A stretch of 64,000 nt of DNA, from positions 62,001 through 126,000 of the forward strand of contig NZ_JAAXPA010000017.1 in assembly GCF_012396235.1 (NCBI RefSeq), read 5' to 3'. The notes beneath the pieces were generated by a model that was given only the letters and a program-made list of their open reading frames with translations, was not told where the DNA came from and did no database searches. This stretch comes from Rhodococcus opacus. GTDB lineage: Bacteria > Actinomycetota > Actinomycetes > Mycobacteriales > Mycobacteriaceae. How positions within the stretch are numbered: the first letter of the stretch is position 1; every line of letters begins with the position of its first letter. The position numbers and the translations under genes were made by a program. Positions 9,017 through 20,591 of the stretch are shown here, piece by piece.

Positions 9017-10516
9017 TCAGTTCGTGAGCTCGTCGACGAGTTCTTTCGCGGTCTCCACCGACTCCAGCAACTCCCCCACGTGCGCCTTGCTGCCCCGCAA
9101 CGGCTCGAGGGTGGGGATACGGACCAGGGAGTCGCCACCGAGATCGAAGATCACCGAATCCCAGCTCGCGGCCGCGATGTCGGCGCCGAACTTGCGCAGG
9201 CACTCACCCCGGAAGTAGGCGCGGGTATCGGTGGGCGGGGTGTCGACGGCGTCGAGCACGGCCTGCTCCGAGACGAGGCGTTCCATCGACCCGCGGGCGA
9301 CGAGCCGGTTGTAGAGCCCCTTGTCCAGGCGCACGTCCGAGTACTGCAGGTCGACGAGATGCAGTCGCGGTGCGGACCAGTTGAGGCCCTCCCGGTTCCG
9401 GAAACCCTCGAGCAGACGCAGCTTGGCCGGCCAGTCCAGCAGGTGAGCGCACTCCATCGGATCCCGCTCGAGGAGGTCGAGCACCATCGCCCACTTCTCC
9501 ATCAGATCGGCGACGCGAGGGTCGTCGTTGCCCTCGGCGGACATGAACTTGTCGACTCGGTCCAGGTAGATCCGCTGCAAGGCAAGCCCGGTCAGTTCCC
9601 GGCCGTCGGCCAGCGCGACCGTGGCGCGCAGCGTCGGGTCGTGGCTGATGTGGTGCACGGCGGTCACCGGGCGGGCCAGCTGCAGGTCGGTGAGGTCGAC
9701 GCCGGCCTCGATGAGATCGAGGACCAGAGCCGTCGTCCCGACCTTCAGGTACGTCGACATCTCGGCGAGGTTCGCGTCGCCGATGATGACGTGCAGACGC
9801 CGGTACTTGTCCGCGTCCGCGTGGGGTTCGTCGCGGGTGTTGATGATGCCGCGCTTGAGTGTCGTCTCGAGCCCGACCTCCACCTCGATGTAGTCGGCCC
9901 GCTGCGACAGCTGGAAACCGGCCTCGTCACCGGACTGGCCGATGCCCACCCGGCCCGACCCGCAGATCACCTGACGGGACGCGAAGAACGGCGTCAACCC
10001 GTTGATCACCGCGGAGAACGGCGTGGCCCGGGACATCAGGTAGTTCTCGTGGGTGCCGTACGACGCCCCCTTGCCGTCCACGTTGTTCTTGTACAGCTGC
10101 AGTCGCGGGGCGCCGGGGACGCTCGACGCGTGCCGGGCGGCCGCCTCCATCACCCGTTCGCCGGCCTTGTCCCAGATGACGGCGTCCAGGGGGTCGGTGA
10201 CCTCCGGGGCCGAGTACTCGGGGTGCGCGTGATCGACGTAGAGCCGGGCGCCGTTGGTGAGGATCATGTTGGCCGCGCCGACCTCGTCGGCGTCGATCAC
10301 CGGCGCCGGGCCGCTCAGCCGGCCCAGGTCGAACCCGCGGGCATCCCGGAGCGGGGATTCCACCTCGTAGTCCCATCGGGTGCGCTTGGCGCGCGGCACT
10401 CCCGCTGCCGCCGCATAGGCCAGCACCGCCTGGGTGGACGTCAAGATCGGATTGGCCGAAGGCTCGCTGGGTGAGGAGATTCCGTACTCGACTTCGACAC
10501 CGATGATCCGCTGCAT
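9017..10516 (-). CDS. dop: Deamidase/depupylase Dop
   Basis: Dop converts Pup-Gln to Pup-Glu and also removes Pup from substrates. The 499-residue protein is a PafA paralogue: [14 protein letters not shown] carries the metal-binding Glu, and it contains the insertion PANPILTS...[16 protein letters not shown] that PafA lacks (the Dop-loop region), then [14 protein letters not shown] with the catalytic Asp, [17 protein letters not shown] and [19 protein letters not shown]. It lies 169 bases upstream of pup on the same strand and has its own leaderless-type promoter, so it is probably transcribed both alone and with pup. Confidence 0.96.
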   Translation of the reverse strand: MQRIIGVEVEYGISSPSEPSANPILTSTQAVLAYAAAAGVPRAKRTRWDYEVESPLRDARGFDLGRLSGPAPVIDADEVGAANMILTNGARLYVDHAHPEYSAPEVTDPLDAVIWDKAGERVMEAAARHASSVPGAPRLQLYKNNVDGKGASYGTHENYLMSRATPFSAVINGLTPFFASRQVICGSGRVGIGQSGDEAGFQLSQRADYIEVEVGLETTLKRGIINTRDEPHADADKYRRLHVIIGDANLAEMSTYLKVGTTALVLDLIEAGVDLTDLQLARPVTAVHHISHDPTLRATVALADGRELTGLALQRIYLDRVDKFMSAEGNDDPRVADLMEKWAMVLDLLERDPMECAHLLDWPAKLRLLEGFRNREGLNWSAPRLHLVDLQYSDVRLDKGLYNRLVARGSMERLVSEQAVLDAVDTPPTDTRAYFRGECLRKFGADIAAASWDSVIFDLGGDSLVRIPTLEPLRGSKAHVGELLESVETAKELVDELTN

Positions 10517-10523
10517 GCTGCCG

Positions 10524-10529
10524 AGCCTA
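10524..10529 (-). promoter_or_regulatory. -10 element TAGGCT for dop (leaderless)
   Basis: TAGGCT on the minus strand, 7 bases, then the ATG of dop at 10516. No ribosome-binding site fits between. Confidence 0.6.
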
Positions 10530-10590
10530 TGCGATCACCCACGCCACCCGGTGGCACACTCCTGCTACGCGAGCCGTCCGCTCCCGGCGG

Positions 10591-10968
10591 CTAGTCCGGC
10601 GAGCACTCCAGGTACTCGTCCGCCGAGATCGCCCGGAGCACCGTGCGGACCCCGGCGGGAGCCCAGGAGTGGGTGCTGTCGGTGACGATCCTCGGGCCCG
10701 TCAGGTGCACCGTCCGGCGGCGCGTCACGATGGTGCATCCGCCCGCCGCCACCACGTTTCGCACCCAGTCGCTCTGCGCACCGTAAGTCAGCGCGAACCG
10801 GTAGCGGCCGTCCACGACGAACACGTTGACGGGTGTGCGATACGTCTTGCCCGACCTGCGGCCCCGGTGCTCGACCATGGCGAAACCGGGCAGGATCGTC
10901 GCGACGTGCCGGCTCACCTGATTGGTGACGACCCGGTTGAACCGGGCGATCGAACGCGGCAACGCCAT
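10591..10968 (-). CDS. Deazaflavin (F420)-dependent nitroreductase-family protein
   Basis: The 125-residue protein resembles the small split-barrel FDOR-A/DDN family (HRGRRSGKTYRTPVNVFVVDGRYRFALTYG, then DWVRNVVAAGGC). Family members bind coenzyme F420 and reduce quinones or nitro compounds; the GRRSGK-RTPV segment is the typical F420-phosphate contact. The substrate cannot be told from sequence. The start ATG at 10968 has GAGAGG just upstream. It lies 74 bases upstream of the dop start on the same strand, and is divergent from the Nudix gene. Confidence 0.75.
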   Translation of the reverse strand: MALPRSIARFNRVVTNQVSRHVATILPGFAMVEHRGRRSGKTYRTPVNVFVVDGRYRFALTYGAQSDWVRNVVAAGGCTIVTRRRTVHLTGPRIVTDSTHSWAPAGVRTVLRAISADEYLECSPD

Positions 10969-11038
10969 GACCTCTCACCCCTTCGGCACGGGAACGAGCA
11001 CCCGACCTCGACAGTACCGAGGTCCACCGGGGGGCTGG

Positions 11039-11044
11039 CAGGAT
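11039..11044 (+). promoter_or_regulatory. -10-like CAGGAT for the Nudix gene
   Basis: CAGGAT, then 6 bases, then ATG at 11051. Same spacing as the stronger leaderless promoters here, but the first base is C rather than T, so support is weaker. Confidence 0.35.
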
Positions 11045-11050
11045 CGACAC

Positions 11051-11599
11051 ATGGATTCCGCACCGAACACCCCACCCGGCACGGACGAAGTGGTGGCGGT
11101 GTTCGACAGTGCGGGACGACCGGTGGGGTCCGCCGCGCGTTCCCGCGTCTACGCCGAGGGGTTGTGGCACGCGAGCGCCGGCGTCCTCGTCCGATCCGGG
11201 GACGGGAAGCGCCTCTACGTGCACCGACGCTCGGACACGAAGACGGTGTTCGCCGGACATCACGACTGCCTGGCGGGTGGGGTGGTCGATCCCGGGGAAA
11301 CCCCGGAGGAGGCCGCAGCCCGGGAGTTGGCGGAGGAACTGGGCGTCACCGGAGTGGGCCTCACCCCCATCGCGGCGGTGGCGTGGGACGGGCACTGGCA
11401 GGGAATGCGGCTGCGGTGCCACCTGTACGCCTACGAGACCCACTGGGACGGACCCATCGTCCACCAGGCCAGCGAGATCGCGGCGGGCTGGTGGTGGACG
11501 CCCCACGAACTGGTGACGCATCTGCGCGACCCGCAGTGGCCGTTCGTGCCGGACACCCGGGCGCTCCTGGAGGACTACCTCGTCACACCGGACCGCTGA
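11051..11599 (+). CDS. Nudix hydrolase
   Basis: A 182-residue Nudix protein that would cleave a nucleoside diphosphate linked to another moiety. The Nudix box is complete: GGVVDPGETPEEAAARELAEELGV at about residues 79-102, with the metal-binding REXXEE glutamates. Preceding strands (YVHRRSDTKTVFAGHHDCLAGG) resemble the isopentenyl-diphosphate isomerase-like/YfcD group, but the actual substrate is unknown. I chose the ATG at 11051 over longer in-frame starts because those overlap the divergent neighbour and because the -10-like element sits at the right distance. It converges on arc with a shared hairpin. Confidence 0.85.
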   Translation: MDSAPNTPPGTDEVVAVFDSAGRPVGSAARSRVYAEGLWHASAGVLVRSGDGKRLYVHRRSDTKTVFAGHHDCLAGGVVDPGETPEEAAARELAEELGVTGVGLTPIAAVAWDGHWQGMRLRCHLYAYETHWDGPIVHQASEIAAGWWWTPHELVTHLRDPQWPFVPDTRALLEDYLVTPDR

Positions 11600-11609
11600 C
11601 ACACAGCCG

Positions 11610-11650
11610 CCTGCGCGGCGGGAACCGTGTTCGAGTTCCCGCCGCGCAGG
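11610..11650. terminator. Bidirectional 16-bp hairpin between Nudix gene and arc
   Basis: Arms CCTGCGCGGCGGGAAC and GTTCCCGCCGCGCAGG are perfectly complementary around a 9-base loop. It sits between the convergent ends at 11599 and 11665. It is GC-rich without a U-tract, typical of actinobacterial terminators. Confidence 0.8.
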
Positions 11651-11664
11651 TGGTACCGAACGGC

Positions 11665-13440
11665 TTACAGGTACTGGCCGGTGTTGGATTCGGTGTCGAT
11701 GGCGCGGCTCGCGCTCGCGTTCTTACCGGTGACCAGTGTGCGGATGTAGACGATCCGCTCACCCTTCTTGCCCGAGATCCGGGCCCAGTCGTCGGGGTTG
11801 GTGGTGTTCGGCAGGTCCTCGTTCTCCGAGAACTCGTCGACGATGGAGTCGAACAGGTGCTGGACCCGCAGGCCCGGGGCACCGGTGTCGAGCACCGACT
11901 TGATCGCGTACTTCTTGGCGCGGTCGACGATGTTCTGGATCATCGCGCCGGAATTGAAGTCCTTGAAGTACAGGACCTCCTTGTCGCCGTTGGCGTACGT
12001 GACCTCGAGGAAGCGGTTCTCCTCGCTCTCGGCGTACATGCGGTCGACGACCCGTTCGATCATCACCCGGATGCAGGCCGTGCGGTCGCCGCCGAACTCC
12101 GCGATGTCGTCGCTGTGCACCGGCAGCGTCTCGACGAGGTACTTCGAGAAGATGTCCTGCGCCGACTCCGCGTCGGGGCGTTCGATCTTGATCTTCACGT
12201 CGAGGCGGCCGGGACGCAGGATCGCGGGGTCGATCATGTCCTCGCGGTTCGACGCGCCGATCACGATGACGTTCTCGAGTCCCTCGACGCCGTCGATCTC
12301 ACTGAGCAGCTGAGGCACGACGGTGGTCTCGACGTCGGAGGAGACACCCGACCCACGGGTACGGAAGATCGAATCCATCTCGTCGAAGAACACGATCACC
12401 GGGGTGCCCTCGGACGCCTTCTCCCGGGCCCGCTGGAAGATCAGCCGAATGTGCCGCTCGGTCTCGCCGACGAACTTGTTCAGCAGCTCGGGGCCCTTGA
12501 TGTTGAGGAAGTAGGACTTGGCTTCCTTGCTGTCCTGACCCCGGGCCTCCGCGATCTTCTTCGCGAGCGAGTTGGCGACCGCCTTGGCGATGAGCGTCTT
12601 ACCGCACCCGGGCGGACCGTAGAGGAGCACACCCTTCGGTGGCCGCAGCTCGTATTCGTGGAACAGGTCCTTGTGGAGGAACGGCAACTCGACGGCGTCA
12701 CGGATCTGCTCGATCTGCCGTCCGAGGCCGCCGATGTCGTCGTAGTGCACGTCGGGAACCTCTTCGAGGACCAGATCCTCGACCTCGGCCTTGGGGATCC
12801 GCTCGAACGCGTACCCGGCCTTGGTGTCGACGAGGAGGGAGTCGCCCGGCCGAAGTTTGCGGGTGGGCGATTCCGCGTCGTACGCGATCGACTCCCTCTC
12901 GCTCTCCTCGAAGACGGTCGCGAGGGGTTCGGCCAGCCACACGATCCGTTCCTCGTCAGCGTGGCCGACCACGAGGGCGCGCTGACCGTCGTCGAGGACC
13001 TCGCGCAACGTGCTGATCTCACCCACACGCTCGAAGTTGCCCGCTTCCACGATCGTGAGCGCCTCGTTGAGGCGCACGGTCTGGCCGAGCTTGAGGGTCT
13101 CGGCGTCGACGTTCGGGGAGCAGGTCAACCGCATCTTGCGTCCGGAGGTGAACACGTCCACGGTCTGATCGTCGTGCACTCCGAGCAGCACGCCGTACCC
13201 GCTCGGCGGCTGGCCGAGGCGATCGACTTCTTCGCGAAGGGCGATGAGCTGCTGACGGGCCTCCTTGAGGGTGTCCATCAGCTTGGTGTTCCGGATGGAC
13301 AGCGAGTCCACTCGCGATTCCATCTCACGAAGCTGTTCCGGCGACTCCGCGAGCTGCCTGCGCAGTGCCGACGCCTCTGCGCGCAACGCCTCGAGCTCTC
13401 GTGCGGCCGCAACCGAATCGGGGTTCTCTGTCGAGCTCAT
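11665..13440 (-). CDS. arc: Proteasomal AAA+ ATPase Arc/Mpa
   Basis: Arc (Mpa in mycobacteria) is the hexameric unfoldase that captures pupylated substrates and threads them into PrcAB. The 591-residue protein has an N-terminal coiled coil that binds Pup (about residues 10-75, with heptads in [21 protein letters not shown]), tandem OB folds, and one AAA+ module with Walker A GPPGCGKT, Walker [12 protein letters not shown] and sensor/arginine-finger region [17 protein letters not shown]. It ends GQYL, the penultimate-Tyr tail that docks on the PrcA ring. A GGAGGAG ribosome-binding site precedes the ATG. It is separated from dop by two unrelated small genes. Confidence 0.97.
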   Translation of the reverse strand: MSSTENPDSVAAARELEALRAEASALRRQLAESPEQLREMESRVDSLSIRNTKLMDTLKEARQQLIALREEVDRLGQPPSGYGVLLGVHDDQTVDVFTSGRKMRLTCSPNVDAETLKLGQTVRLNEALTIVEAGNFERVGEISTLREVLDDGQRALVVGHADEERIVWLAEPLATVFEESERESIAYDAESPTRKLRPGDSLLVDTKAGYAFERIPKAEVEDLVLEEVPDVHYDDIGGLGRQIEQIRDAVELPFLHKDLFHEYELRPPKGVLLYGPPGCGKTLIAKAVANSLAKKIAEARGQDSKEAKSYFLNIKGPELLNKFVGETERHIRLIFQRAREKASEGTPVIVFFDEMDSIFRTRGSGVSSDVETTVVPQLLSEIDGVEGLENVIVIGASNREDMIDPAILRPGRLDVKIKIERPDAESAQDIFSKYLVETLPVHSDDIAEFGGDRTACIRVMIERVVDRMYAESEENRFLEVTYANGDKEVLYFKDFNSGAMIQNIVDRAKKYAIKSVLDTGAPGLRVQHLFDSIVDEFSENEDLPNTTNPDDWARISGKKGERIVYIRTLVTGKNASASRAIDTESNTGQYL

Positions 13441-13558
13441 GTGCGTCTCCTCCCAATGAGATCTATCAACGCTACCGGCACTGCCCGAATTCTGCGCCGT
13501 GACACGGATTCTGCCGATTGCGAATCGGCATACGTGACGCCCTGGGCCACCGAACCTC

Positions 13559-13577
13559 TCATGTTAGCCTTACCTAC
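13559..13577 (+). promoter_or_regulatory. Candidate IdeR/DtxR iron box upstream of MTB12-like lipoprotein
   Basis: TCATGTTAGCCTTACCTAC agrees at 15 of 19 positions with the IdeR consensus TTAGGTTAGSCTAACCTAA, counted by eye. It lies 45 bases before the GTG at 13623 and overlaps TTACCT/TACCTA, a plausible -10. This predicts iron-dependent repression of the lipoprotein gene. Confidence 0.55.
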
Positions 13578-13622
13578 CTGTCGAGCAGTTTCTCTCTGTT
13601 CTGTGTAACGAAAGGGTTCGTC

Positions 13623-14123
13623 GTGATAGTCCGCAAGCCCCTGAACGGAACATCTTTCATCGGTAGGTCCGTAGTTGCCGTGGGCGCGGTGGTCCTCGCG
13701 CTCGGGATGTCGGCCTGCTCGTCCGACGACGCGTCCGACACCGCGGCGACGACGTCCGCGGCCACGTCGTCCGCGGCGAGCGAGGCGATTGCCGCCCCCA
13801 CGTCGGACGAACTGCTCGGTACGCTCCAGGTCCTCGTGGACCCCGCCCGACCGGTCGACGAGAAGACCGTCGTGGTCGTCGACGGCGACGAACGCCGCCC
13901 GAATCTCGAGGCCATGACGGCGGCCATGGCCAACTACCCGGTGTCCTTCACGGTCACGGATGTGCAGGTAGAGGGCGATACCGCGACGGCGAACGTCGCG
14001 ATCGTCAGCCCGCACGGCACGGCCGCTCCGACCGCGTGGACGTGGCAGAACGTCGACGGCACCTGGAAGGTGTCGGACGAGAGCACGTGCACCCTGCTGG
14101 GCATGGCACGCTCCGGCTGCTAG
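13623..14123 (+). CDS. MTB12-like secreted lipoprotein
   Basis: A 166-residue exported protein of unknown molecular function. It has a basic N-terminus, a hydrophobic segment SVVAVGAVVLALGMSAC with a lipobox Cys at about residue 31, a low-complexity Ser/Ala/Thr linker, and a C-terminal domain like that of the mycobacterial low-molecular-weight antigen MTB12/CFP2 (ELLGTLQVLVDPARPVDEK, YPVSFTVTDVQVEGDTATANV, NVDGTWKVSDESTCTLL). The GTG at 13623 is preceded by GAAAGGG at a proper distance. The extra in-frame sequence upstream lacks a signal and crosses the promoter. A candidate iron box lies upstream. Confidence 0.75.
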   Translation: MIVRKPLNGTSFIGRSVVAVGAVVLALGMSACSSDDASDTAATTSAATSSAASEAIAAPTSDELLGTLQVLVDPARPVDEKTVVVVDGDERRPNLEAMTAAMANYPVSFTVTDVQVEGDTATANVAIVSPHGTAAPTAWTWQNVDGTWKVSDESTCTLLGMARSGC

Positions 14124-14132
14124 TTTTCCCTT

Positions 14133-14165
14133 CTTCGGCGGCGTCCTGTCCGGGCGCCGCCGAAG
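14133..14165. terminator. Bidirectional 11-bp hairpin
   Basis: Arms CTTCGGCGGCG and CGCCGCCGAAG with an 11-base loop, between the convergent lipoprotein gene (ends 14123) and trmI (ends 14173). Confidence 0.75.
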
Positions 14166-14172
14166 GCGTGTC

Positions 14173-16023
<1,851 letters not shown>

Positions 16024-16027
<4 letters not shown>

Positions 16028-16860
16028 GTTCCGAGTCCTATTACGTACCACTCGGTTCGGAAGCACTGAGTGCGCCGGAAGTGGGCTCGGACCAGAAGAT
16101 CACCGTCGAGCGGTTCGACAGCACGGATCTGACGATCAGTGTGTGGGCCGAGACGATGCAGCACGGCGCTCCCCCGTCCGCGCTGCTCGTGCGGGCACTC
16201 GAGCGCTGCGCCCCACGCGACGACGTGCGTCTCACGCGGGTCGTGGTCGAGATCCTCGGTCCCATCCCGATCGCCGAACTCGAGGTCCGGTCCTGGGTGC
16301 AGCGACCGGGACGCCGGGTGGAGCTGGTGGTCGCCGAATTGTGGACCGTCGGCGACCGGCCCCGTGCCGTCGCGCGGGGCTCGGCGTGGCGGATGGAGAC
16401 CGTCGACACCAGCGACGCCGTCCACGTCGTCGACCCGCCACTCGAACCGCGGTCCACCGGCCGGGACGGCAAGTTCGGCGAGGTCTGGAATTCGGGCTAC
16501 CTGACGACCCTCGACTGGCGGTGGATCGCCGAGATGGGATGCGAGGGCCCGGGCAAGCTGTGGGCGAAGCCGCGGCCCGCACTGGTTCTCGGCGAGACCA
16601 TGACGCCGCTCGAGCGGCTGTTCTCCATCGCGGACATCGCGAACGGTGTGGGATCGAAACTCGACCCGGCGGACTGGACGTTCCTCAACACCGACCTCAC
16701 CGTGCACATCTTCCGGGTCCCCGAGGGCGACTGGGTGGGGGTCAGCTCCGAAACCTCCATCGGACCCGACGGAGTGGGCATGTGCGCGGGCGTGCTCTAC
16801 GACGAGACCGGCGCCGTCGGCCGGATCGCCCAGACCGTACAGGTCCGCGCCCGCCCCTGA
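16024..16860 (+). CDS. Acyl-CoA thioesterase-like (double hotdog) protein
   Basis: A 278-residue protein with two hotdog halves resembling the TesB-like/4HBT_3 group: N-terminal half TMQHGAPPSALLVRALERCAP, R-V-V-V-E-I-L-G, and C-terminal half ETMTPLERLFSIADIANGVG, LNTDLTVHIFRVPEGDWVGV and IGPDGVGMCAGVLYDETG. It would hydrolyse an acyl-CoA; the substrate is not evident. It is co-transcribed with the upstream nuclease (ATGA overlap), a pairing seen in related genomes. After its stop comes an exact 27-base tandem duplication. Confidence 0.75.
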
Positions 16861-16914
16861 GCGGAGCGGGCGCGGATCGTGTTGCGGGCGGAGCGGGCGC
16901 GGATCGTGTTGCGG
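16861..16914 (+). repeat. Exact 27-base tandem duplication
   Basis: The 27-base unit at 16861-16887 is repeated without change at 16888-16914, between the thioesterase stop (16860) and the 3' end of hisG (16925). Each copy begins GCGGAGCGGGCGCGGATCG and ends TTGCGG. No coding function is seen. Confidence 0.95.
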
Positions 16915-16924
16915 CAGAACGAGA

Positions 16925-17776
16925 TCAGAGTGCGCGGCAGGACCGGATGTTGGACGCGAGGATGGCCTTGGCGCCAAGGTCCGCGAGTTCGTCCATGACT
17001 CCGTTGTGGCCCTTGATCGGCACCATCGCCCGGACCGCGACCCAGTTCTCGTCGGCGAGCGGCGACAGTGTCGGCGACTCCAGGCCCGGGGTGATCTTCA
17101 ACGCGTCGTCGAGGATCGTCTTGGGGCAGTCGTAGTCGAGCATCAGGTTCTGCTGCGCGAAGACGATACCGCGCACCCGCTCGACCAGCTGGTTGCGCGC
17201 GGAATCGTCGTCGGGCGAACCGGCGCGCTCGATGAGCACGCCTTCGGAATCGCACAGGGTGTCGCCGAACGCGACCAGGTTGTGCTGGCGCAGCGTGCGG
17301 CCGGAGCCGACGACGTCGGCGATGGCGTCGGCGACGCCGAGCTGGATCGAGATCTCCACGGCGCCGTCGAGGCGGATGACCGAGGCGTCGATGCCGCGTG
17401 CGGACAGGTCGTCGCGCACCAGGTTGGGGTAGGACGTGGCGATCCGGAGTCCGGCGAGGTCCTCGACCGACCAGTCCTTGCCCGCGGGGGCGGCGTACCG
17501 GAACGTGGAACGGCCGAAGCCGAGCGACAGCCGTTCGGAGACGGAGGCCCCCGAGTCGCGGGCGAGGTCGCGGCCGGTGATGCCGAGATCGAGTTCACCG
17601 GATCCGACGTAGATCGCGATGTCCTTGGGGCGCAGGAAGAAGAACTCGACCTGATTGGACGGGTCGAGGACGGTCAGGTCACGGGAGTCGGTGCGACGGC
17701 GGTAGCCGGCCTCGCTGAGGATTTCGGCGGCGGACTCGGACAGCGAGCCCTTGTTGGGGACTGCGACGCGCAGCAT
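16925..17776 (-). CDS. hisG: ATP phosphoribosyltransferase HisG (long form)
   Basis: HisG condenses ATP and PRPP, the first committed step of histidine synthesis. The 283-residue protein is the long, self-sufficient form: catalytic domains ([29 protein letters not shown], the phosphate-binding [10 protein letters not shown] region with preceding ADVVG) plus a C-terminal ACT-like regulatory domain ([20 protein letters not shown]) that binds histidine for feedback inhibition. I chose the ATG at 17776 ([10 protein letters not shown]), which matches the family N-terminus. It lies 47 bases downstream of hisE in the same operon, apart from the rest of the his genes. Confidence 0.96.
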   Translation of the reverse strand: MLRVAVPNKGSLSESAAEILSEAGYRRRTDSRDLTVLDPSNQVEFFFLRPKDIAIYVGSGELDLGITGRDLARDSGASVSERLSLGFGRSTFRYAAPAGKDWSVEDLAGLRIATSYPNLVRDDLSARGIDASVIRLDGAVEISIQLGVADAIADVVGSGRTLRQHNLVAFGDTLCDSEGVLIERAGSPDDDSARNQLVERVRGIVFAQQNLMLDYDCPKTILDDALKITPGLESPTLSPLADENWVAVRAMVPIKGHNGVMDELADLGAKAILASNIRSCRAL

Positions 17777-17823
17777 GGCTGAGGGTTCCTTTCGGGAGCG
17801 GGTGGAGGAGTCTCGATCACCGA

Positions 17824-18105
17824 TCACAGATGTCGGTAGACGTCCTCGAGCTTCAGGCCCTTACCCACCATCAGCACCTGCGTCCAGTACAGCAGCTGAG
17901 AGATCTCCTCGGCGAGTGCCTCGTCGCTCTCGTGCTCGGCGGCGATCCACACCTCACCCGCCTCTTCGAGGATCTTCTTTCCCTGCGAATGGACGCCGGC
18001 GTCCAAGGCGGCAACGGTGCCGGACCCCTCGGGGCGGGTAGCGGCACGCTCGGTCAGCTCGGCGAACAGGGATTCGAAGGTCTTCACGAGGACCCATTGT
18101 TTCAC
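17824..18105 (-). CDS. hisE: Phosphoribosyl-ATP pyrophosphatase HisE
   Basis: HisE removes pyrophosphate from phosphoribosyl-ATP, the second step of histidine synthesis. The 93-residue protein shows the all-alpha MazG-like fold with the metal motif [18 protein letters not shown] and the segment [17 protein letters not shown]. It is a stand-alone HisE, not fused to HisI. The GTG at 18105 aligns with the mycobacterial start; a second GTG six codons on is possible. It forms an operon with hisG, whose start follows 47 bases later. Confidence 0.95.
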   Translation of the reverse strand: MKQWVLVKTFESLFAELTERAATRPEGSGTVAALDAGVHSQGKKILEEAGEVWIAAEHESDEALAEEISQLLYWTQVLMVGKGLKLEDVYRHL

Positions 18106-18130
18106 GCCGCCGCGGACCTCTCCGAACCGG

Positions 18131-19024
18131 TCACCACCCGAGTGTGCGGCGACTCTCGAACCGGCGGACCTCGCCCGAACGGGGGTCGGTGAACTCGATG
18201 GCCCGCGCCAGCAACCGCAGCGGCGTCGAGAAGTCGCCGGGCTCGGACCGGCGGAAGTCCGGGTAGTAGTTGTCGCCCTCGATCGGCAGCCCCAGCGACG
18301 ACATGTGCAACCGCAGTTGGTGCGTCCGGCCGGTCTTCGGCAGCAGCCGGTACCGCGCGCGGCCGTCTCGGGTCTCGATCAGCTCGACTACGGTCTCGCT
18401 GTTCGGTTCTCCCGGTTCCTCCGTGGCCGTCATGATCCCGTGTTCCTTGACGATGCGGCTGCGGATGGTCCGCGGAAACGCGAGCGTCGGATCGTGTCCG
18501 GCGACGGCCTCGTATTCCTTGGTGACCTGCTGGGAGACGAACAGTTCCTGATACGGTCTGCGGTCTTCCGGCCTGATCAGGAACACCAGGACGCCGGCCG
18601 TCATCCGGTCGAGCCGGTGGGCCGGTGTGAGGTCGGGCAGGTCGAGCGCCCTCCGCAGCCGCACCACCGCCGTCTCGGTGATGTGCGCGCCCCGCGGAAT
18701 GGTCGCGAGGAAATGGGGTTTGTCGATCACCACGAGGTGGTCGTCGCGGTGCAGGACGTCGATCTCGAACGGAACCGGGATCTCGGGTGCGGGGTCGCGG
18801 TAGAAGTACACGAAACGGGTCGGGGCATAACGGGTCCCGCGGTCGACCACCCTGCCGTGCTCGTCGACGACTTCCCCGCCGTCGATCAGTGACAGCCAGT
18901 GCGCGCGCTCGTCCGGGTACGTCTCGACCAGGAATTCGGCGACCGTCTTCGCGCCGACGCCTGCCGGCATCCGGATGCGGTCGGGACCGAGGCCGTTGCG
19001 GACCGGCAGGGGCGCCCCCGCCAC
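18131..19024 (-). CDS. RluA-family pseudouridine synthase
   Basis: The 297-residue protein would isomerise uridine to pseudouridine in rRNA or tRNA. It has the catalytic-Asp motif [13 protein letters not shown] (about residues 136-148), [19 protein letters not shown], and the RNA-binding [20 protein letters not shown] near the C-terminus. The target base cannot be predicted. It begins with a GTG one base after the stop of trhO, and both are tRNA/rRNA modification genes on one strand, so they are probably co-transcribed. Confidence 0.88.
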   Translation of the reverse strand: MAGAPLPVRNGLGPDRIRMPAGVGAKTVAEFLVETYPDERAHWLSLIDGGEVVDEHGRVVDRGTRYAPTRFVYFYRDPAPEIPVPFEIDVLHRDDHLVVIDKPHFLATIPRGAHITETAVVRLRRALDLPDLTPAHRLDRMTAGVLVFLIRPEDRRPYQELFVSQQVTKEYEAVAGHDPTLAFPRTIRSRIVKEHGIMTATEEPGEPNSETVVELIETRDGRARYRLLPKTGRTHQLRLHMSSLGLPIEGDNYYPDFRRSEPGDFSTPLRLLARAIEFTDPRSGEVRRFESRRTLGW

Positions 19025-19025
19025 C

Positions 19026-19883
19026 TCAGCCCGCCCGATTCTCGGTGCAGCCGGCGCAGACGAGCACCAGTTCGCGGCCCCGGTCGTCCGGCAGATTCTC
19101 GTACCGGGACGTCGGACCCCCGCACTTGCTGCAGCGCCCCAGAGTCTTGGCCTGATCGCTGAACTCGATGTTCATCCGTTTGTCGAAGACGTACAGCGAC
19201 CCCTCCCACAGGCCCGTGTCACCGAACGCCTCGCCGTAGCGGACGATACCGCCGTCCAGCTGGTAGACCTCGCCGAACCCGCGCGAGCGCATCAGCGAGG
19301 ACAGGACCTCGCACCGCACTCCCCCGGTGCAGTAGGTGACGACGGCCTTGTCCTTCAGATGGTCGTATTTGCCGCTGTCGAGTTCGTGCACGAACTCGCG
19401 CGTGGTGGACACGTCGGGCACGACGGCGTCCCGGAATCGGCCGATCTCCGCCTCGAAACCGTTGCGCCCGTCGAAGAAGACGACGTCGTCACCGCGACCC
19501 TCGACCAGGCGGTGCACCTCGTGGGGCGCGAGGTGGGTGCCGCCGCCGACGACACCGTACGCATCCACCTTCAGCTCGCCCGGCGCACCGAACGTCACGA
19601 TCTCCGATCGCACCTTGACGCTCAGCCGCGGGAAGTCGTCACCGAGCCCGTTCGACCACTTGATGTCGGCGTCCTTGAACGGGGCGTAGCTGCGGGTCCC
19701 CTTCACGTACCGCTTGACGTCGTGGATGTCACCGCCGACCGTCGCGTTGATGCCGTGCTCGGAGACGAGGATCCGTCCGGTCAGGTTGTTCGCCTCGGCG
19801 AGTGTGTACTGCCACAGCCGTATCGCCTCCGGGTCGGCGAGCGGAGTGAACACGTAGAACAGCACGATTTTCGGGACAGCCAC
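19026..19883 (-). CDS. trhO: tRNA uridine(34) hydroxylase TrhO (rhodanese family)
   Basis: TrhO (YceA) makes 5-hydroxyuridine at position 34 of certain tRNAs using oxygen and a reactive Cys. The 285-residue protein has the N-terminal UPF0176 domain ([35 protein letters not shown]), a rhodanese domain with active loop [15 protein letters not shown], and a C-terminal zinc-ribbon-like part with two CxxC pairs (CSKCGG and CAGC). It begins with GTG. The promoter-like TAGTCT lies eight bases upstream. Confidence 0.9.
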   Translation of the reverse strand: MAVPKIVLFYVFTPLADPEAIRLWQYTLAEANNLTGRILVSEHGINATVGGDIHDVKRYVKGTRSYAPFKDADIKWSNGLGDDFPRLSVKVRSEIVTFGAPGELKVDAYGVVGGGTHLAPHEVHRLVEGRGDDVVFFDGRNGFEAEIGRFRDAVVPDVSTTREFVHELDSGKYDHLKDKAVVTYCTGGVRCEVLSSLMRSRGFGEVYQLDGGIVRYGEAFGDTGLWEGSLYVFDKRMNIEFSDQAKTLGRCSKCGGPTSRYENLPDDRGRELVLVCAGCTENRAG

Positions 19884-19898
19884 GGGAAACCAGACTAC

Positions 19899-20591
19899 CT
19901 AGAGACGGACGGCACTCCGCTGCGCCCACACCTCGGCCAGGTCGGAACCGGTGAGACCCTCGAGACTGTCCCGGAACACCCGCCCCGGGCCGTCGGCCAC
20001 CGCGATCTCGCACGGAACGATCAGGACGACGCACCCCGCGGCCTGCGCGGACGCCGCACCGGTGGGCGAGTCCTCGATGGCGAGGCACTGCGACGGATCC
20101 AGTCCCAGCAGTTCCGCGCCCCGCAGGTACGGGTCGGGATGCGGTTTGCCTGCCGGCACCTCGTCGCCGCACACGGAGTGGTCGAAGTGGTGCCTGCCGA
20201 GCGTCTCGAGTGCCCGCTCGGTGAGCCGGCGCTCGGTGTTGGTCACCAGCGCCGACCTCAGGCCGTGCGACCGGACGGTCCGCAGTGCGTCGTGGGCGCC
20301 CGGCCGCCACGGGATCCCGTCGCCGAACAATTCCTCGACGCGGGTGAACATCCATTCCTTGGCCTCGGCGAGCGCCGCCGGATCCCGGTCGAGCCCGAGG
20401 GCGTCGAAGATGACGCCGAGGGCGTTGGCGCTGGACGCGCCGATCGTCTTCAGCCGCGTCTCCTCGGTCATCGGACCGCCGAGGTGCAGCGACAACTCGC
20501 GGACCGCGACGTCCCACATCTTCTCGGAATCGAGCAGCGTTCCGTCCATGTCCCACAGAACACCTGCGAGACCGTCGAATGCATCAGACAT
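19899..20591 (-). CDS. HAD-superfamily phosphatase (beta-phosphoglucomutase-like)
   Basis: The 230-residue protein has the HAD motifs in order: WDMDGTLLDSEKMW (nucleophile Asp), SALVTNTERR (motif II), GKPHPDPY (motif III Lys) and CLAIEDSPTGAASAQAAG (motif IV). The helical cap lies between motifs I and II. It would dephosphorylate a small metabolite; the substrate is not evident. The ATG at 20591 overlaps the end of metH by eight bases, so it is probably expressed from the metH message. Confidence 0.85.
   Translation of the reverse strand: MSDAFDGLAGVLWDMDGTLLDSEKMWDVAVRELSLHLGGPMTEETRLKTIGASSANALGVIFDALGLDRDPAALAEAKEWMFTRVEELFGDGIPWRPGAHDALRTVRSHGLRSALVTNTERRLTERALETLGRHHFDHSVCGDEVPAGKPHPDPYLRGAELLGLDPSQCLAIEDSPTGAASAQAAGCVVLIVPCEIAVADGPGRVFRDSLEGLTGSDLAEVWAQRSAVRL

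Noticed and set aside
10669-13608. A 979-codon plus-strand frame over arc
   Set aside because: Arc is unmistakable on the other strand with Walker motifs and a QYL end.
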